Positions 34,270 to 47,600 of a stretch of 64,000 nucleotides of DNA are shown piece by piece. This stretch comes from Proteles cristata cristata. Lineage: Eukaryota > Chordata > Mammalia > Carnivora > Hyaenidae. A model generated the notes under the pieces. It made no database searches. It was not told the origin of the DNA and worked only from the letters and a program-made list of their open reading frames with translations. Numbering within the stretch: position 1 is the first letter of the stretch; every line of letters begins with the position of its first letter. The stretch covers positions 1,178,001-1,242,000 of the forward strand of contig JAESUZ010001269.1 in assembly GCA_017311185.1 (NCBI GenBank), given 5' to 3'. A program made the position numbers and the translations under genes.

Positions 34270-36640
34270 TCAGTCTTGACAGTTTAGGGTTTCATGAAGT
34301 TTAAAAGGAAAAAAAAAACCATTGAGATAAATGCAAGATTTTATATTTAGAACCTCAAATTTGCTTGCCTAGGATGAGGGTGTGTGCAGAAAGAACTGAA
34401 GGCTCAATATGAATGAGCCAGTAATTTTATATGACAGCCGAACAGCTAAAGTGATTTCAGGTTGGAGTAATAACATTCATAGCAAAATTGGTCCATAGTT
34501 GTTCCACTATACTTCTTGTTCGTTAGACCATTCCAGAGGTATCTGTTCAGATTTGGTACCATATTTGGAGAGATAATATTCATAAAGAAAAATGAGTTTA
34601 CAAGAAAACAGGAAGGTCAAGGATCATGAAAACTCACATATCATGAGGGATGATTGAGGAAACTGAGGTTATTTTACTTGAAGAGAAGATCGAGAAGTAG
34701 CATGATGGCTGTCTCTAAGAATGTGGAGAAGAGATTCAGCTTATTTCTATGTATGACAGAAGAGGCCAGTAGCACCTATGAATGGAAACTGAAGGGAGGA
34801 TTTCAACTCAGTCTTGGAAATTTAGTAGTAATTTGAACTGTTCAACAATAGCACAGACCGTAGGGTGCCGTGCCTATCTCGGTGAGAGAGTCTAACAGCA
34901 TGTTTTGTTACAGAACATGATCCCCTGTCATCTCTGATTGAACTCATTCTTGTATAGTTGTCTGTATTTGTTTCATGCAATTAGGCAGCTATCTGACTCT
35001 TACGTGGAACTTCTTAGGATGAGAATTGATCTTTGAAAAAAGAATTGGTAAATAAAATCATGAATTTTTGAAAGTCTCTTTCAGGGCTCTAGAAAGAACT
35101 TCTCAATGCACTTGGCACAAACTATTCACCCAGAACATGGATGCTACATTGTTATTAATCCTTTGTTTAACTTTTGTTTTACTAACACTAAGCTGGTGCT
35201 TTTAGATTCTTAGTTCCAGCTTATTTTCAGTTTCTCTCAAGTTACTTCAGGTTTCAAGGTCAAGTCAAGAATACCATTGACTTTAATACTCCTCCATTCA
35301 TTTATTTTCCTCACAATCAGATGTTCTGCAGTCAGGTTTTTCGATGACCTCTGCAGCTGTTATTACTGGTAAAACCCATTAGACAGCATCTAAGTGTCCA
35401 ACTGACCTTTGAACAACTGCACTTCTTGCTCCACACACACTTCAGATCTGCGTGCCATAGACCTACTCATGTGTATGTGCCCCTTCTTAAGTTTCTCCTC
35501 ACACTTGAAAGCTGTTTAGTTTTTCTTTGACAGTTATCTAGAATGAGACTCAGGTCATTCCATTAACTTGACCTTTCCATTAAGCTACAGAATATTCGAA
35601 GATTGCTCACCTAAATCTCTGAGGGAGACAATCTTTAGAAACAATGACATTTGCCAGCATTGAACTTTTTGCTTTTTACTGGCTCATTTTACCCTTGGCA
35701 TTGACGAAAAGAATTGTTTGGAAGCAGTTGATGTTATAAGTCCTGCATTAGGTAAAAATGTGAACAATCATACCGTATGCATATTCTGTTTTGTGATGCT
35801 CTGCCACAAAAATGACTTCATGCAGGCATATTTCTGCACACACATGGCAGGCTTGCATCCAACCTGTTCTGCCTTCTCACCTATTCTTCTTAGGTTCCAG
35901 CTTGTCTGTATTTCTTACTGGGTCCAACCTGATGGCTTTACTGCTAAGGTTTGTAAGCAATTAATTCTCGACCTCTCTTCACAGGGACTAGCAAAGCCTA
36001 ACTACATTGTGATATGGAGAAGCATGAGGCCTCTGGAATGTATGAATCATAGCAATCAAATCTGGAAGTAGTCATGTAGCTCTTTGCCTGAAAACATCTT
36101 ACTGAGAATTCAGTTTATGGTTATTGCTCTTCCCTGGTGCCAGCGTGATTGTAAGTCAGTTCAAAAACTGCTCACACAGTCATTGTGTGAAGAGAGTTAT
36201 GTTGGCAAACACTCTAGTGTTACAGACATTTTATTACCAAACTGAGCAAACATTTCCATAAAGATTCAGGTTTCCCCCCTCCTCTTTAGAACAGCCCTCA
36301 AAGGGCACTTTTTGTACATGGCCTCCCCACTCATTCAACAGCACCCCTTTAACTAGCTGGTATTAAAGTGAGGTAGAGAGCATGTTTCCATTTTTTTTTC
36401 TTTTTTTTAGGAGTGATTCACATTTTTTGCAAATTGATTTCTTCAGGCTAATCTTAATTTTCCTTAGAAAATGTGAGCTTACTGAGCTAACTTTAGTAAC
36501 AGGCTTCCTAACTTCTAGAATGGAGGGAAATATTAAGATAATTAAATTCCTTACTCTGTATAGACACTAATATTACAAGAGTGAATTACTGGAGAAATGA
36601 ATTCGGATAACTTAATACTAGTAGCTTTCACATGCAAGTT
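34270..36640. other. No recognised feature
   Basis: About 2.4 kb of unclassified DNA. The 117-codon ORF at 35718-36071 has no recognised domain, no Kozak-like support and no splice context. A T-rich run lies at 36391-36409. Confidence 0.45.
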
Positions 36641-36647
36641 CTTTGAA

Positions 36648-36785
36648 GCATTAGGCCTCTTTATTTCTTCATTTATTAAATGAGGCTGATAATATAGTAC
36701 CATGTCATAAAACTGTTGTGAGGTTTCAAGAAGGTAGTGCATTAAGCATTTAACCCGTTGCCTGTGTCGTTGCATATGAGTATTT
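36648..36785 (+). repeat. MIR SINE relic
   Basis: 'ttcttcatttattaaatgag', 'aaactgttgtgaggtttcaa' and 'tgcattaagcatttaacccg' follow the 3' half of MIR in forward orientation. Confidence 0.65.
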
Positions 36786-36965
36786 AATCATCCCAAGCTT
36801 GTGAGATTGGAGCTGTGCTGGTTCCTACACTTTACTGCGAGGAAACTCAAGTTCCCAGAGGACTAACAGGGACTTGTTTAAGGTCATATGGCTCAATTGT
36901 GGTCCAGGGTGGGATTCCAATCTGATATTCTTAACTCCTAATCCAGTGCTCTTTCACTACATGAA
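36786..36965 (-). repeat. MIR SINE relic
   Basis: 'actgcgaggaaactcaagtt', 'gacttgtttaaggtcatatg' and 'gggtgggattccaatctgat' follow MIR in reverse. It lies tail to tail with the plus-strand MIR just before it. Confidence 0.7.
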
Positions 36966-37007
36966 GGTTCAGGGGGAATTAATTAGGTGGATTGGTCAAC
37001 ATGATTT

Positions 37008-37122
37008 TAAGCAGAGTTTCTTAATCTTTATTGCTCACTAGAATTACCTATAAAACCGGGAAATGACGTGGATGCTTTGGTTCCACCAATGGAGTTTCTG
37101 ATACAGAAGATCTGCAGTTTGT
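37008..37122 (+). repeat. MER5A-like hAT MITE fragment
   Basis: 'cagagtttcttaatcttta', 'ctcactagaattacctataa' and 'ggagtttctgatacagaaga' resemble the left part of MER5-type elements. Confidence 0.5.
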
Positions 37123-37139
37123 GGTTATAAACTCTCTCC

Positions 37140-38380
37140 GTGCTGTTGATGAGCTGCTCCTCTTCTATTCTTTATTTTTTATATTTCTAGAACTCCTCTT
37201 GGATGTATGTTGGAACTTTTCCTTCTACCCTTCCTATCTATTCACATTCACCTTTTTCCTTCATTAAATCTCTGTGCTGCATTCTGGGAAATTTCATTAT
37301 TTTATTTTTCAACACCCAAAATCTCTTTGCAGTTATACGAAGTCTACTAATTCACCTATATATTGACTTTTTATTTCATGATTATATTTTTAATAATCTG
37401 TTAGTGCCTAATTCTCTGTCCTGTTTAATGAGTGCTAATCTTGCCTTTGTTTTTATATTTTAGAATTAATTTTTATCAAACACATATGAAATAATGGATC
37501 AAAAGAATAATTTTAAAGGTGAAATAATTGTGAAAGGCTTATCATTAACATCATAGTCTTCTATTACACTCCTCTCCACTTTTGGTTCCTTTTTCCTAGT
37601 GGCAACTATTTTCCAATCTGCTAGATGTTTCTAGTATTTACTTTTGTGTTTCTAAATAACATGTTATATTGCTCTCTCTTAATTTTATATATTCTTTGCA
37701 GTCTTTCTTCTATGGACTATGAAAAAAAGTGAGGGTTCTCTTTCCTATTCCTTCCAATAACACAAAACTTAGTGTTTAACAAGAGTATATAAAGACTGTT
37801 CATTCCCGAATCATGTAGTGTGTCTGTTTCCTTCATTTAAAATTTTTTTGTTTTCTCCAGAGTTAATACATACTTTTTTTTGGGGGGGGGTGTTTTTTTC
37901 TTACCTACTTGTCTTTAATTCATCCCTGTATTCATCATTATCCAAGTTTATTCCTGAACTCTTAGTGTTTCAATGATCACAGGTCAAGAATCCATATTTC
38001 TTGGAGATACTCCTGATAGATCCACCTGTTCCATCTGGACTTGATTGCTCTCTAGCACTGCTGCAAAACTGTCTTCCCAGCACTTCCCATGTCAATTTTC
38101 TTACTTCCTGGATCCCATGTATTCCTTTTTTTGTTTGCTTCCTTTTCTGTGTTGCTGAATTACATCCCCCAGTAGCCTCAGAGGGCATGTGCTAATTAAA
38201 ATTTTTGAAAAAATATATGTATGGAAATAAATTATAGGCTTACATTCAGGTGTAGAATTCTAGATTTGAAATAATTTCCCTCTCAGTTTGAAGTACTACC
38301 CTAAGTTTTTCAAGTTTTTAGTCTTGAAGTAGGAAGTTGGAAACCATTACTATTTCTGGTTTTTAAAATATGATATTTTT
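37140..38380. other. AT-rich DNA, possible ancient LINE read in reverse
   Basis: Phrases such as 'gctgcattctgggaaatttc' and 'cttctatggactatg' resemble old L1 or HAL1 leaders in antisense, but the match is weak. A G-run (ggggggggtg) lies at about 37882-37891. Confidence 0.3.
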
Positions 38381-38625
38381 GGGGCGCCTGGGTGGCTTAG
38401 TCGGTTAAGCGTCCGACTTTCACTTAGGTCATGATCTCACAGTTCGTGGGTTCGAGCCCCGCGTCCGGCTCTGTGCTGACTGCTGGCTCAGAGCTTGGAG
38501 CCTGTTTCAGTCTGTGACTCCCTCTCTCTCTGACCCTCCCCTGCTCACGCTGTCTCTCTCTCTCTCCTAGAAATAAATAAAACATTAAAAAAATTTTAAA
38601 AACTAAATAAATAAATAAATAAATG
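38381..38625 (+). mobile_element. Can-SINE (SINEC_Fc-like), young, full length
   Basis: Starts ggggcgcctgggtggcttag, with A-box-like 'ggcttagtcggttaagcg', a perfect B box ggttcgagccc at about 38450-38460, CT-rich body and tail (aaataaataaaacatt, then AAAT units). The TSD aaatatgatat is at 38366-38376 and 38626-38636. This copy has the most intact pol III promoter of the plus-strand set. Confidence 0.97.
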
Positions 38626-38639
38626 AAATATGATATGTT

Positions 38640-39110
38640 TTTTTCTCTTTCCAAGCTTTTAGTACTTTTCTTGATCCATAGTACTCAGAGACCCAGTCTG
38701 ATATATTTTCTATGGACCTATTTTTAGTCATTGTGTTGTATACAAAGTAGGTTTGTTCCATGTGAAAATTAAAGTCCTTTTGAGAACGTTTCTTATTTTA
38801 TTTCTTTGACAACCACCTTCTCTCCACTGTCTCTGGTCTCTTTTTTTTCTGGAGCATCTGGTCTGATCCCTTAGATAAAATTTGTATTTTTTCTTCTTTT
38901 TGGGGGGGAAAGTTCCTAACTTTATCTTCTAACTTTTCTAAAATCCTGTTTCTATGATACTTGAAAGAGGTCTTTTAAAAATTCTCTGAATGTTTATTTT
39001 TACAATATTTTATTCTTATTTCATATATGCAGCATTTTTTCTTATATATCTGAGGATGTTAAGCATAGAATATTTTTTAAGTCTCCTGGCCTCTGTATTG
39101 TCTGCTTTAC
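38640..39110. other. T-rich DNA, no recognised feature
   Basis: Continues the AT-rich style of 37140-38380. The SINE and then the Tigger-like element were inserted into it. Confidence 0.4.
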
Positions 39111-39115
39111 ATATA

Positions 39116-39978
39116 CAGTAAAACCTAAGATTGCAAGTAACTTGTTCTGAGAGTGTTCTACAAGATGAGCAAACATTTCTAATACATTTTCCTTGATACA
39201 TGAGCAATGTCTTGAAATAGGAATAGTACTTGATGTTGAATGTCAACTGAGCCAATGGCTCTTCTCTCTCTCTCTCTTTCTCTCTCTGTCACTGCAAGAT
39301 TGTGCATGATCGTCTCCCATGGTCAGATGCTTAGTCTCAGACTGCAGTATTTGGCAGAAATCAGTGACTTTTCAGACCATTGAAAGGTGCCCACAACTGG
39401 CATTAGTGTATTTTTTGTCACTTCAAAGCACCTATGAACAGTTCTTTGCTTTTCCATACGTGAATGAGATTAGGAATGCTTTGCTTCGTTCTAAGTCAGG
39501 CTGCCTGCAGATACAGATCCTTTCCTCTGCTGCCTTATGGCAGTTACATTAAGTACGGTATATGAGAAGAGTTTACTAGTACTGTAAGGTAGTCAGCATC
39601 CCTGCAAGCATATACAATGGCCTCCATGCAGAAAAAGATTCCATTGAGCCAATACCTAGCAGTGATTCTGTTAGTGATAGTGAAAGTCGTCCTACACAAT
39701 AACCCTTCTCTCTCTTGGCTCCCTCACACCAGCCACGAAGGTTTTCAAAGGTAAGTGCAGGTTCATTTGTTTATTTTTCTTGATATTATGTGTTTTCTTT
39801 ATTATTTTGTATTATATTGCAGTATTGTAATCATTTTTATATGAATATTTCTGGGTTGTGGGATGAATCCTATGAGTTTCCATTATTTCTTATGGGGAAA
39901 TTTGCTTTGATATATAAGTGCTTTGGAATACAAGCATGTTTCTGAAACGAATTATGCTTGCAAACCAAGGTTTTGCTA
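39116..39978 (+). mobile_element. Tigger-like (pogo/mariner) DNA transposon, 863 bp
   Basis: The left end cagtaaaacctaagattgca and the inverse of the right end (tagcaaaaccttggtttgca) form imperfect terminal inverted repeats, about 18 of 26 positions identical. Each end is flanked by TA, the usual target duplication of this superfamily (39114-39115 and 39979-39980). Inside, one frame at about 39610-39702 reads SIYNGLHAEKDSIEPIPSSD and ends in an acidic/serine-rich tail before a stop (taa near 39700), which could be the C-terminus of a transposase. The DDE catalytic core is absent, so this is an internally deleted, non-autonomous copy. A (CT)n run lies at 39262-39288. Orientation is set from the putative transposase tail. 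Confidence 0.8.
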
Positions 39979-39984
39979 TATTTA

Positions 39985-42115
39985 CTTTTTTCCTATTTGT
40001 TTTGTTGGTGTTTCATATGATAAACTTTATTCTGTGTCACATGATTTGTTTGGCTGTTCTTTGATATTTTACTGAAAATCACTATAAGTTTCCATGGATA
40101 TGGAGTGGGCTTGTCAAAGTGTGCTTCATTGTAAAATTGCCAAGCAAGAAAGAGCCTCGTCATCATTTTCAAGTACTTTTTCTTTGACTCTTAATATTAA
40201 GAGGAACTTAGTAAGGCATATCCTTTGGAATGGTTACTCCAAAGAAGAATCGTCTAATTTCCTACCCTAGAAGTATAACCTAGTTTTTAATGGTTTTAAG
40301 CAAGAACCTGGGGATAGTAACTTTTTACCTAACCTACTGTCTTCAGTATGGAACTGCTGCCTTTATGTGTGCTGGATGTCTCTGAGTCTATACTATAGTT
40401 TTTCAGCTTTAATCTGCTTATAAAATCAGTCTTCAGACTTCCGTGTTGAGATAGAGACTGTCTCCCAGCTTCTTAGCTCCATATCAACCTTTCTTTTTCT
40501 CTCTCTCTCTTTTTTTTTTAATTGATTCCCTTACCAGTGCTTTCCCATGTTTAGAGATATATGGTACATTCCAGTTCCTGATTTTTTCTGGGGCTCCACA
40601 GTGTGATTCTGCTTCCTTATTACCCCTACTATCAGCCTACCACTTGTAGGTAGTTAGCTTTCTGCCTCATTCAGTATGTTTTCAGTGTTTATGTTTTATC
40701 TGCTTTCTAGCTTCCAAGAATCTTAATGTAGATCATTTGCTGTCTTCTTCTTCTTTTTTCCTTATTCTTGTGCATTTATATCTTTTTAAAAAATGAAATT
40801 TTTATTTTTTAGAAGAATTTTTTAGAGGAATTTTTTAAGAGATGGAGGAAAGCTAAAATTATGTGTTTAACCCACTGTGTTTAACCAGAACCATTTTATT
40901 TATTCTTTTGAAGAATTTAATCTATATTTGTTTCAAAGCTGCCATAGTAACTCTACCTCTTTGGGTGGGAATTGTCCACTTTAGCTTGTTGACTTCCTTT
41001 GTGGTGATTAACTTTCCCATATTTGCAATTTTTGTTAATTATATGTATTATTTTTTGTGGTTTTATCCTGTCCATCGCTCCCCATGGTCATGTTTCCTCC
41101 TTTTCCCCCTTCTCTTTGCTATCCACTGTAGTGAATATGTTGTTTGCCAGGCTCTTCCTTCCCTATTCAGGTATTTGTTCTGTTTACCATCACTGCAGTT
41201 GTCTACATTAGGACTGCAAGTGTCAGGACTTGATGGCTACAAGAGGAAAGATCATGGGGCTTTCTTTTCCACTCTCCAGTTTTGCTTCCTCAGATCTTTG
41301 TTCATCTCAGATCTTTGCTCTTCTGCTGGCCTCAATGCTAATTCAGAGCATATCTGCAAGGAGTGAGGATTGCAAATGCAAAGAGCGACCTAAGAAACTC
41401 AAAATGTATGCTACTAGGCCCAGTTCTATAGCCACACTCCTACCTGATCCACCAATCACACCTCAATCCCAAAAGTTCAAAACTCTTAGAAAAATTTTAA
41501 GGAACTTTTTTTGTGCAAGAGGATTAGTCTTCCTTTTGTGAAATCAAAGTGATCTTAAAATTCTTGGTCTTTCCCTTCTGGGTCTCAATAAAAAGAAAGG
41601 AAAGAGGACCCACAAAAAGTTTTTTTTTTTTTTTTTGTTTTTTAAACCTGATTTTATGCTTATCAGCAGCTAAGAAAAATTCTGAAAACCAAACTTAGTG
41701 TCAAAACTGACAATTTTGTATTCCTCAGGTGGCCAAAGTTGGAAGAAATTGGTCAAACGTTACAAGTGATAGCTATTGAAGTAAAAGGAGGCAGGGCCGA
41801 TTAATCCTAGGATTTCTTAATGGGAAAAATGTCTGCTTATAAGGCTTTCTCTTTTTCCCTTTATCTTTTCATATTCTTTCTTTTCTCAAATTCCAAATAA
41901 TAAACTGATTCAGAGAGGAGATTCTAGAGCCTGACTATCTTTTTCTGAATCCTGGTTTTTATGTTTTCTAGGTATATTAATTTGAACAAAGTTACCATAG
42001 TTACAACAGTGTGACACGGACACAAGGGGAGACAAATAGATGAGTAGAGAACATTCCACAACAGACTCACTTAAATGACTTATGACAAAAGTAATACTGC
42101 AATTCAGTATGTAAT
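39985..42115. other. No recognised feature
   Basis: About 2.1 kb, AT-rich, with a poly-T run at about 41620-41636. The 167-codon ORF at 40863-41366 is hydrophobic by composition (T-rich codons) with no recognisable family and should not be taken as a membrane protein. Confidence 0.45.
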
Positions 42116-42119
42116 CTCC

Positions 42120-42245
42120 ATTTGCCTCATTTTCTTCAGTACAGAATAGGATAACTGTCCTTGTGAGAGCTGTGAGGATTAAATGAATTAATGCAAATGT
42201 GCTCAGAATAGGTCCTGCCATCTAATAAATGCTTAATAAGTTTTT
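42120..42245 (+). repeat. MIR SINE relic
   Basis: 'agctgtgaggattaaatgaa', 'ttaatgcaaatgtgctcag' and 'tctaataaatgcttaataag' are the 3' half of MIR in forward orientation. Confidence 0.75.
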
Positions 42246-42249
42246 TTTA

Positions 42250-44370
42250 TCTTTTATTTTTATCTTTACTTCAACAAAATTTCCCCTAGTCCTAGGGCTT
42301 CATCAGCTTCCTCTGGAATTTCATAATCCTTATTCTGTACCACTTCTTTTGAGACTTCATCATTCACTGTCTTGCTTTGTAACCAAATTATATTGCATGT
42401 GTTAATTGTGTATTTCCAGCTATTGTAAAGCTGTTTCACGACTGAGACCACAAAGAATGCATGTAGTTGCTTCTCTAGTTCTCATGGTGCTCAGCCCAGT
42501 GTTGGGCAGAAGGTGAAACTAAGTTTGTGCTCATCAGTGGACTGGGCAATTGCTCATTTTAGGGCTTAAGTGATGCTTGCAGGTGATCTGCTCTTAACTT
42601 TCAAAGACATTAGGTAGTAGTAGTTCTGAATTTTGCAATCCTAAATGGTATCAGCAGCGTTTGCTATTTTTACCTTTTCAATAAGTAGCCCCGGATTTTA
42701 TGAGTTCTTGGGATTATACCTGGTAGAATGCACATAGAAATAAATATACTACAAGGAAATGTAAAAATTTGTGGTTCTTGAACTTCCTTTCACCTCCAGG
42801 GACTCTAAAGAAGACAGGAAATAGTTTATGATTTTTCTCATTTATGAGTGAGTAAAATTTTCTCATTCATTTTGTTATTTTGGGCCTGTTTCATTTATGG
42901 ATTTTATGTGACACCTAAAACTTGTAATTCCTCTTCCATTTTCACATTGCTTTTGTGCACTCCTAGAAAACCCATTTTTTCAAGGTCCTTTTGCTTTCCC
43001 AAGAAAGGATTCCATGTTTGTTACCTACAAGGTGGCATATTGTCTTTATTCCTGTTTCAGACTAGTCTCGTGGTGCTTTCATTCCTGAAAGGTGCCCAAA
43101 AATTGCTGTGCTGAAATGATCATTTGTGAATACAGTAACTCCCAGGAGGCATAAATTAATATCCTGTTCTCACTGTGTTTTTTATTAACTGTTAGAGTTA
43201 TTCTACAGCCAGGCCCTGACTTGGTGCCCAGTGCTAACAACTGTCTTTAAAGGCTTATGAATAGGGTCATAAACACTATTTACTTTAGTAGTGACATGTA
43301 CTTTTAGTATTTCCACCATCCCCTCTCCCTTCTGCTCACTGTCACATGCACAGGCATTTTATGAGTGCATGGTTATTCTGCACTTTTTCCCATTTCTTGG
43401 CTTCACATGTGCATAAATTAGTTTGTTTAAACTTTATTTTTCATAATCAAGTTACTCTTGTATCCTGGCTTCCAGTCTTCAAATAACATGAACCTTCCCA
43501 GATTATATGTTCTAAGGTTTTTTCCTTCTTTTTAACTAAGGCCAAAAATAATAAACTTTGGTTATGATGCAGGCAACCAGACAGTTAAATGCTTAATGTG
43601 CATTAGCAGAAGCTTAACTGCAGCAAGGCCTTGTTATAGACAACAAAACCATGGAACACTCTATAGTTCAATAACAAACTTGATATTCACTTCCTGGGTG
43701 ACTGAGGATATTCAATGTCAATTTTGCATCAAAGAAACATCAAATAAAAGTTAGAAAGGAAACTCATCTTTGTTTTTCTGCAATTTTGCTTATGAGGGAG
43801 ACTGGATAGTTGAAAAAGAGACTATCCTTCCTGTTTCAAGATGCAAACACTATCATATTATAATGTATATTAGGTGAGAAATCTGAAAAAGAAGCAATAT
43901 AGTGCAAAAGTTGATTTGATAGTGACTGGCTTTCCACTAAAAATATATGGTAACAAGTAGTGGATATCATTCAGATAGTTTTCAAGTTTATCTTGAGGAC
44001 AGGGCTTGAATTCAGTTCAAGCATATGGATGAATATTCACTCATTCAACATGCCAGACACTATTAAGTGATGAAGTCAAAATAACGAAGGCAAGGATTAT
44101 ACAGAATTTGTCTACAAAAGACATATGACAAAGAAATCTAAAAACTTGTGTTTTTTTGATCTTCATGTAGGCAGCAAAGGAAGATTGTTGATTATGTACT
44201 TAATTTCTTTCTCAGCCTTATTTTACATATTGTTCAGCTATATGCATTTTCTATTCTGTTCCCTTAAAACTGATCACTGTATTAATTTGGGGCTAAGAAT
44301 GCTTTTTATGCTTATATAATATTGCTGACAAGAAGCACTGGCAAACCACCCTATCCTATAAAAGCAGTTG
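42250..44370. other. No recognised feature
   Basis: About 2.1 kb of AT-rich unclassified DNA without a convincing repeat, exon or RNA gene. Confidence 0.45.
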
Positions 44371-44374
44371 TGAG

Positions 44375-44602
44375 TAATGCTTAAATGCACTGGGTTTGGA
44401 AATAGACAAACTATCCTATTTCTTTGCAATAGGAACTTGAACTAGTTCTCTGTGAACCTCAGTTTCTTTATCTGTAAAATTTGGATATTAGTGATACCAA
44501 CATGATATTATTAGTGTGATGATTAAATTAAATAATGCATGACAGTTTAGTGCCTGGAATATAGTAAGCTCTTAATAAATATTAGCTGTTATTATCCAGT
44601 TA
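44375..44602 (+). repeat. MIR SINE, nearly full length
   Basis: 'cactgggtttggaaatagac', 'ctgtgaacctcagtttcttt', 'atctgtaaaatttggatatt', 'gtgatgattaaattaaataa' and 'agtgcctggaatatagtaag' follow MIR from its mid-part to its 3' end. Confidence 0.82.
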
Positions 44603-44609
44603 CTTTTGT

Positions 44610-47600
44610 TCTCCTTTGACATTCTTCATGCTAGCTTCCCTATTTCTCTCTTCCAACTCATCTGAACATTTGTTTTTTGCTCTGAAAAAGAAGTTAGAAT
44701 ATACTGTTGTTACTCATTACTTTAATATTCTACTGATAGGAGATATCAAAGATTCTGTTGGCTGGTTTGAGTAACCCCTTCTCTAGACACTGCTAGAGAA
44801 ACAACTCATGTTTCACTTTTTATGTCCCTTAAGTAAGTCTATTAAGGATTTCATTGAAATTTTTTGATTACAGAAGTGTGATATTTCCACTAAACCTAGT
44901 TTACAGCAAGAGATAGTTCCCAGTTGCTATTAAAGAAAGAAAATTAACCAATGGATACTAAACCCTTTTTTAACATGATGGCAGTTGTCTCTAACCACAG
45001 AGGGCTGGGCTCAGACCTTGCTTTAATGAGAGTAAGAGACTGAGTTTGGAGGGTAGCATTAACTACAGTGCTTGCTGAATGATGGGCTTTGTTGGAGCCT
45101 TTGTAAATGAGAAAGGATTGATGGAGTGAAAGACATGAATTCAAATAGGAAAACCTGTGGAGTTTTCTTCTGGATCTAATACCTTTTCCACATGCCAGCA
45201 TTTGTAGATCTTTCTATGTGCACAAGGTATGAAGAAGGAGAATCCATTTTTCATTTTGTTTTGTTACTGCTTTTTGACTACTACAAACTCTTCCCCATGA
45301 GAATTTGGTGTCCCTGAACTAAGTTTTACTTCATCAAAATTGAACCTTCTCTTCAGAAGTTTTCTGATGACTCTTCTTCCTTTGAATAGTCAGTGGCAAG
45401 AAGCACTTAAAATTTCTTTGCCAATATTTTCTTCATTCTGGAACTACTCAAGTGAACATAACACTTCAGGCTTTTTTTTTTTTTTTTTTCAGAAATCTCA
45501 TTAAAATTCTTACTTGAAATTCGCACGCAGTTTAATAAGGTTTCCGAGTTCAGTATGAAACTAATAATCCATTAAGAATAAGGAATGATTGACGTGTTTT
45601 CATTGACCTTTGTTGGTAAGTGACTTTAAAACACCATCTAGCACATTCAAAATCACCAGGCATGACTGCCCAGTGTTCCACCTAACCTAGCCTCTCACTT
45701 GTTCTCTTATTAAATCTCTTAAAATGTCCAGTGGAAGAGATTGTGTCAGAGTCTCCTTTACTATTCTATTCTAGCATCTTACAATGCATGCAATACTAAA
45801 AAGAGTACCAAGTAGCACTCTTAGGAATGTAAATGTATATTTTGATATTTGCTCAGGTGGAAGCCTTTTCATATTCTGTTGGCTGTCTTATTCATGCGCT
45901 AGTTAATGAAGATGCAGATACCTGATGCATGATATCATTGTACATAAAAGAAGTTGTCCCTGAAGAAGTTATGCCACAAATTGCATAGCAATGATTTGAA
46001 TTTTTTTGAGTATGAGGACCATTTGTGAATATCAAAATGTCTTTCAGCCCCATCCCTTCTGGACACATGCATACACACATATGCTTTTACTGTTACTCTA
46101 TTTTATTTAAGAAAATCCATAGCGAAAAACACTTTATGCTGTAGTAAAGCTTTTTAGCAAATATTTTATTATGTTATTAAATATCATAGCATCTTCATAC
46201 ATCTGCCAAGTAGTAATGCGTATGTGAGAGACATTTTTTCTGTCTAGAAAATGAAGAAATGTGTTCTGTTTATCATTTTAAGTCACTCAGTCAGAATATT
46301 GGTGGTGTTTTACCCATAAAAATCCTTCATTTGTTATGCATATTTTTGGGTCCAATTAAAGATAAATATAACAAAGATTGGTATGTATGTATGCATGTAT
46401 TTTGTTCTTCTTGTCTGTAGGCTACAAGAAGGGACTTGCTAGAACAAAGTAATCACCCAAGATGATAAGGCATAATAAATTTGGATGCTTCATACTAGTA
46501 CTGAGCCTCAAACCATGCTGCTTGTGATTAAATCAGAAAATGTTTGTAAATAACAGAAAAAAAATTTTTCCTCTCTGCAAACATCTTTAGAGTATACCAG
46601 GATTTTCTGGTTCATTGGTCTTATATAACTTAAGGAAAAAAAAGTCATCTATAGCATATAGCACTTCATGGAGGAAATGCTATAACAATCCACTAATAAA
46701 AAAGTATTTGTGAGTGTCTACCATGTGACTGGCAAGAAATCATTGGTTTCTTTCATGCATTTACCACATGTTATCTGTTGGCTTTTGGTGAGCAATGAAT
46801 ATCAATTTCTATGGATATAGAAAAGAATTTTTTATTACCGAGCTGCATTTAGACTTAGAAAGTTGACCCAGGTTCTGTAGAAATAGACTGCTCTTTGATA
46901 GATATTTTCCTTTGGCTAGCCATAAAAGCACTGTTGGTTTCAATCATTTTGATATTTATAAGGGAAAGCTGACTTGTATCTTTTGGGGGCCAGGAGTATT
47001 CTTCTGCCTATATGAAGAACTGATCAAATAGTTATGCATATGGCTCAATGTCTCTGTTAGGTTATGGGGAATAAGAATGTGTGGTTAGAGCTTTGGAGAC
47101 TGATATGCTAAAGGTACCAAGAGATTGCTTGTCTTGATGTGGCACCAATAGAGGGAGAGAATTCTTCTTTCAGACCTAAGAAGGCTTGGTTGTTTCTGCA
47201 TACAGAGATGGATACATGGAAATTCACCTGGAAACAGAATATACTCACCTAGGTTGCTCAGCAGAATATCTGCTTTGGGCTACTGATATTTCTTGTTATC
47301 ATAAAAGTCAAACTGGGGTATGATATTTTATATTTCTGGTTATCATAAAAGTCACACTGTTTAAATAAAATACAAGTCTTTAAAAGACTGCTTTCCTTGC
47401 TGTGGGAATTTCCCATGTATTTCTGATGTTAGCAGTATTTTGTTGGGAAAGATTGATATCACAGCTCTCTAGTATGAACTTTAGAATAAAATATGTCTAA
47501 AATACTTTCATCAGTTATGAATCATAGGCCTTTCTTGGGCATTTACCATGTTCAAGGCATTGAAGTTGATAGTGAGTATACAATCATCTGTGGTGTGATC

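Noticed and set aside
35718..36071. 117-codon ORF
   Set aside because: No homologue recognised and cysteine/tryptophan placement looks random; single unsupported ORF.
38381..38470. tRNA-like sequence with A and B boxes
   Set aside because: It is the head of a Can-SINE with TSDs, not a tRNA gene; the acceptor stem is not complementary and an A-tailed SINE body follows. The same holds for the other SINE heads.
40863..41366. 167-codon hydrophobic ORF
   Set aside because: T-rich DNA gives F, L and I codons in all frames; no family signature or splice context.
45471..45496. Poly-T followed by cag as a splice acceptor
   Set aside because: A T-run and cag alone are common; no downstream reading frame or donor supports an exon.
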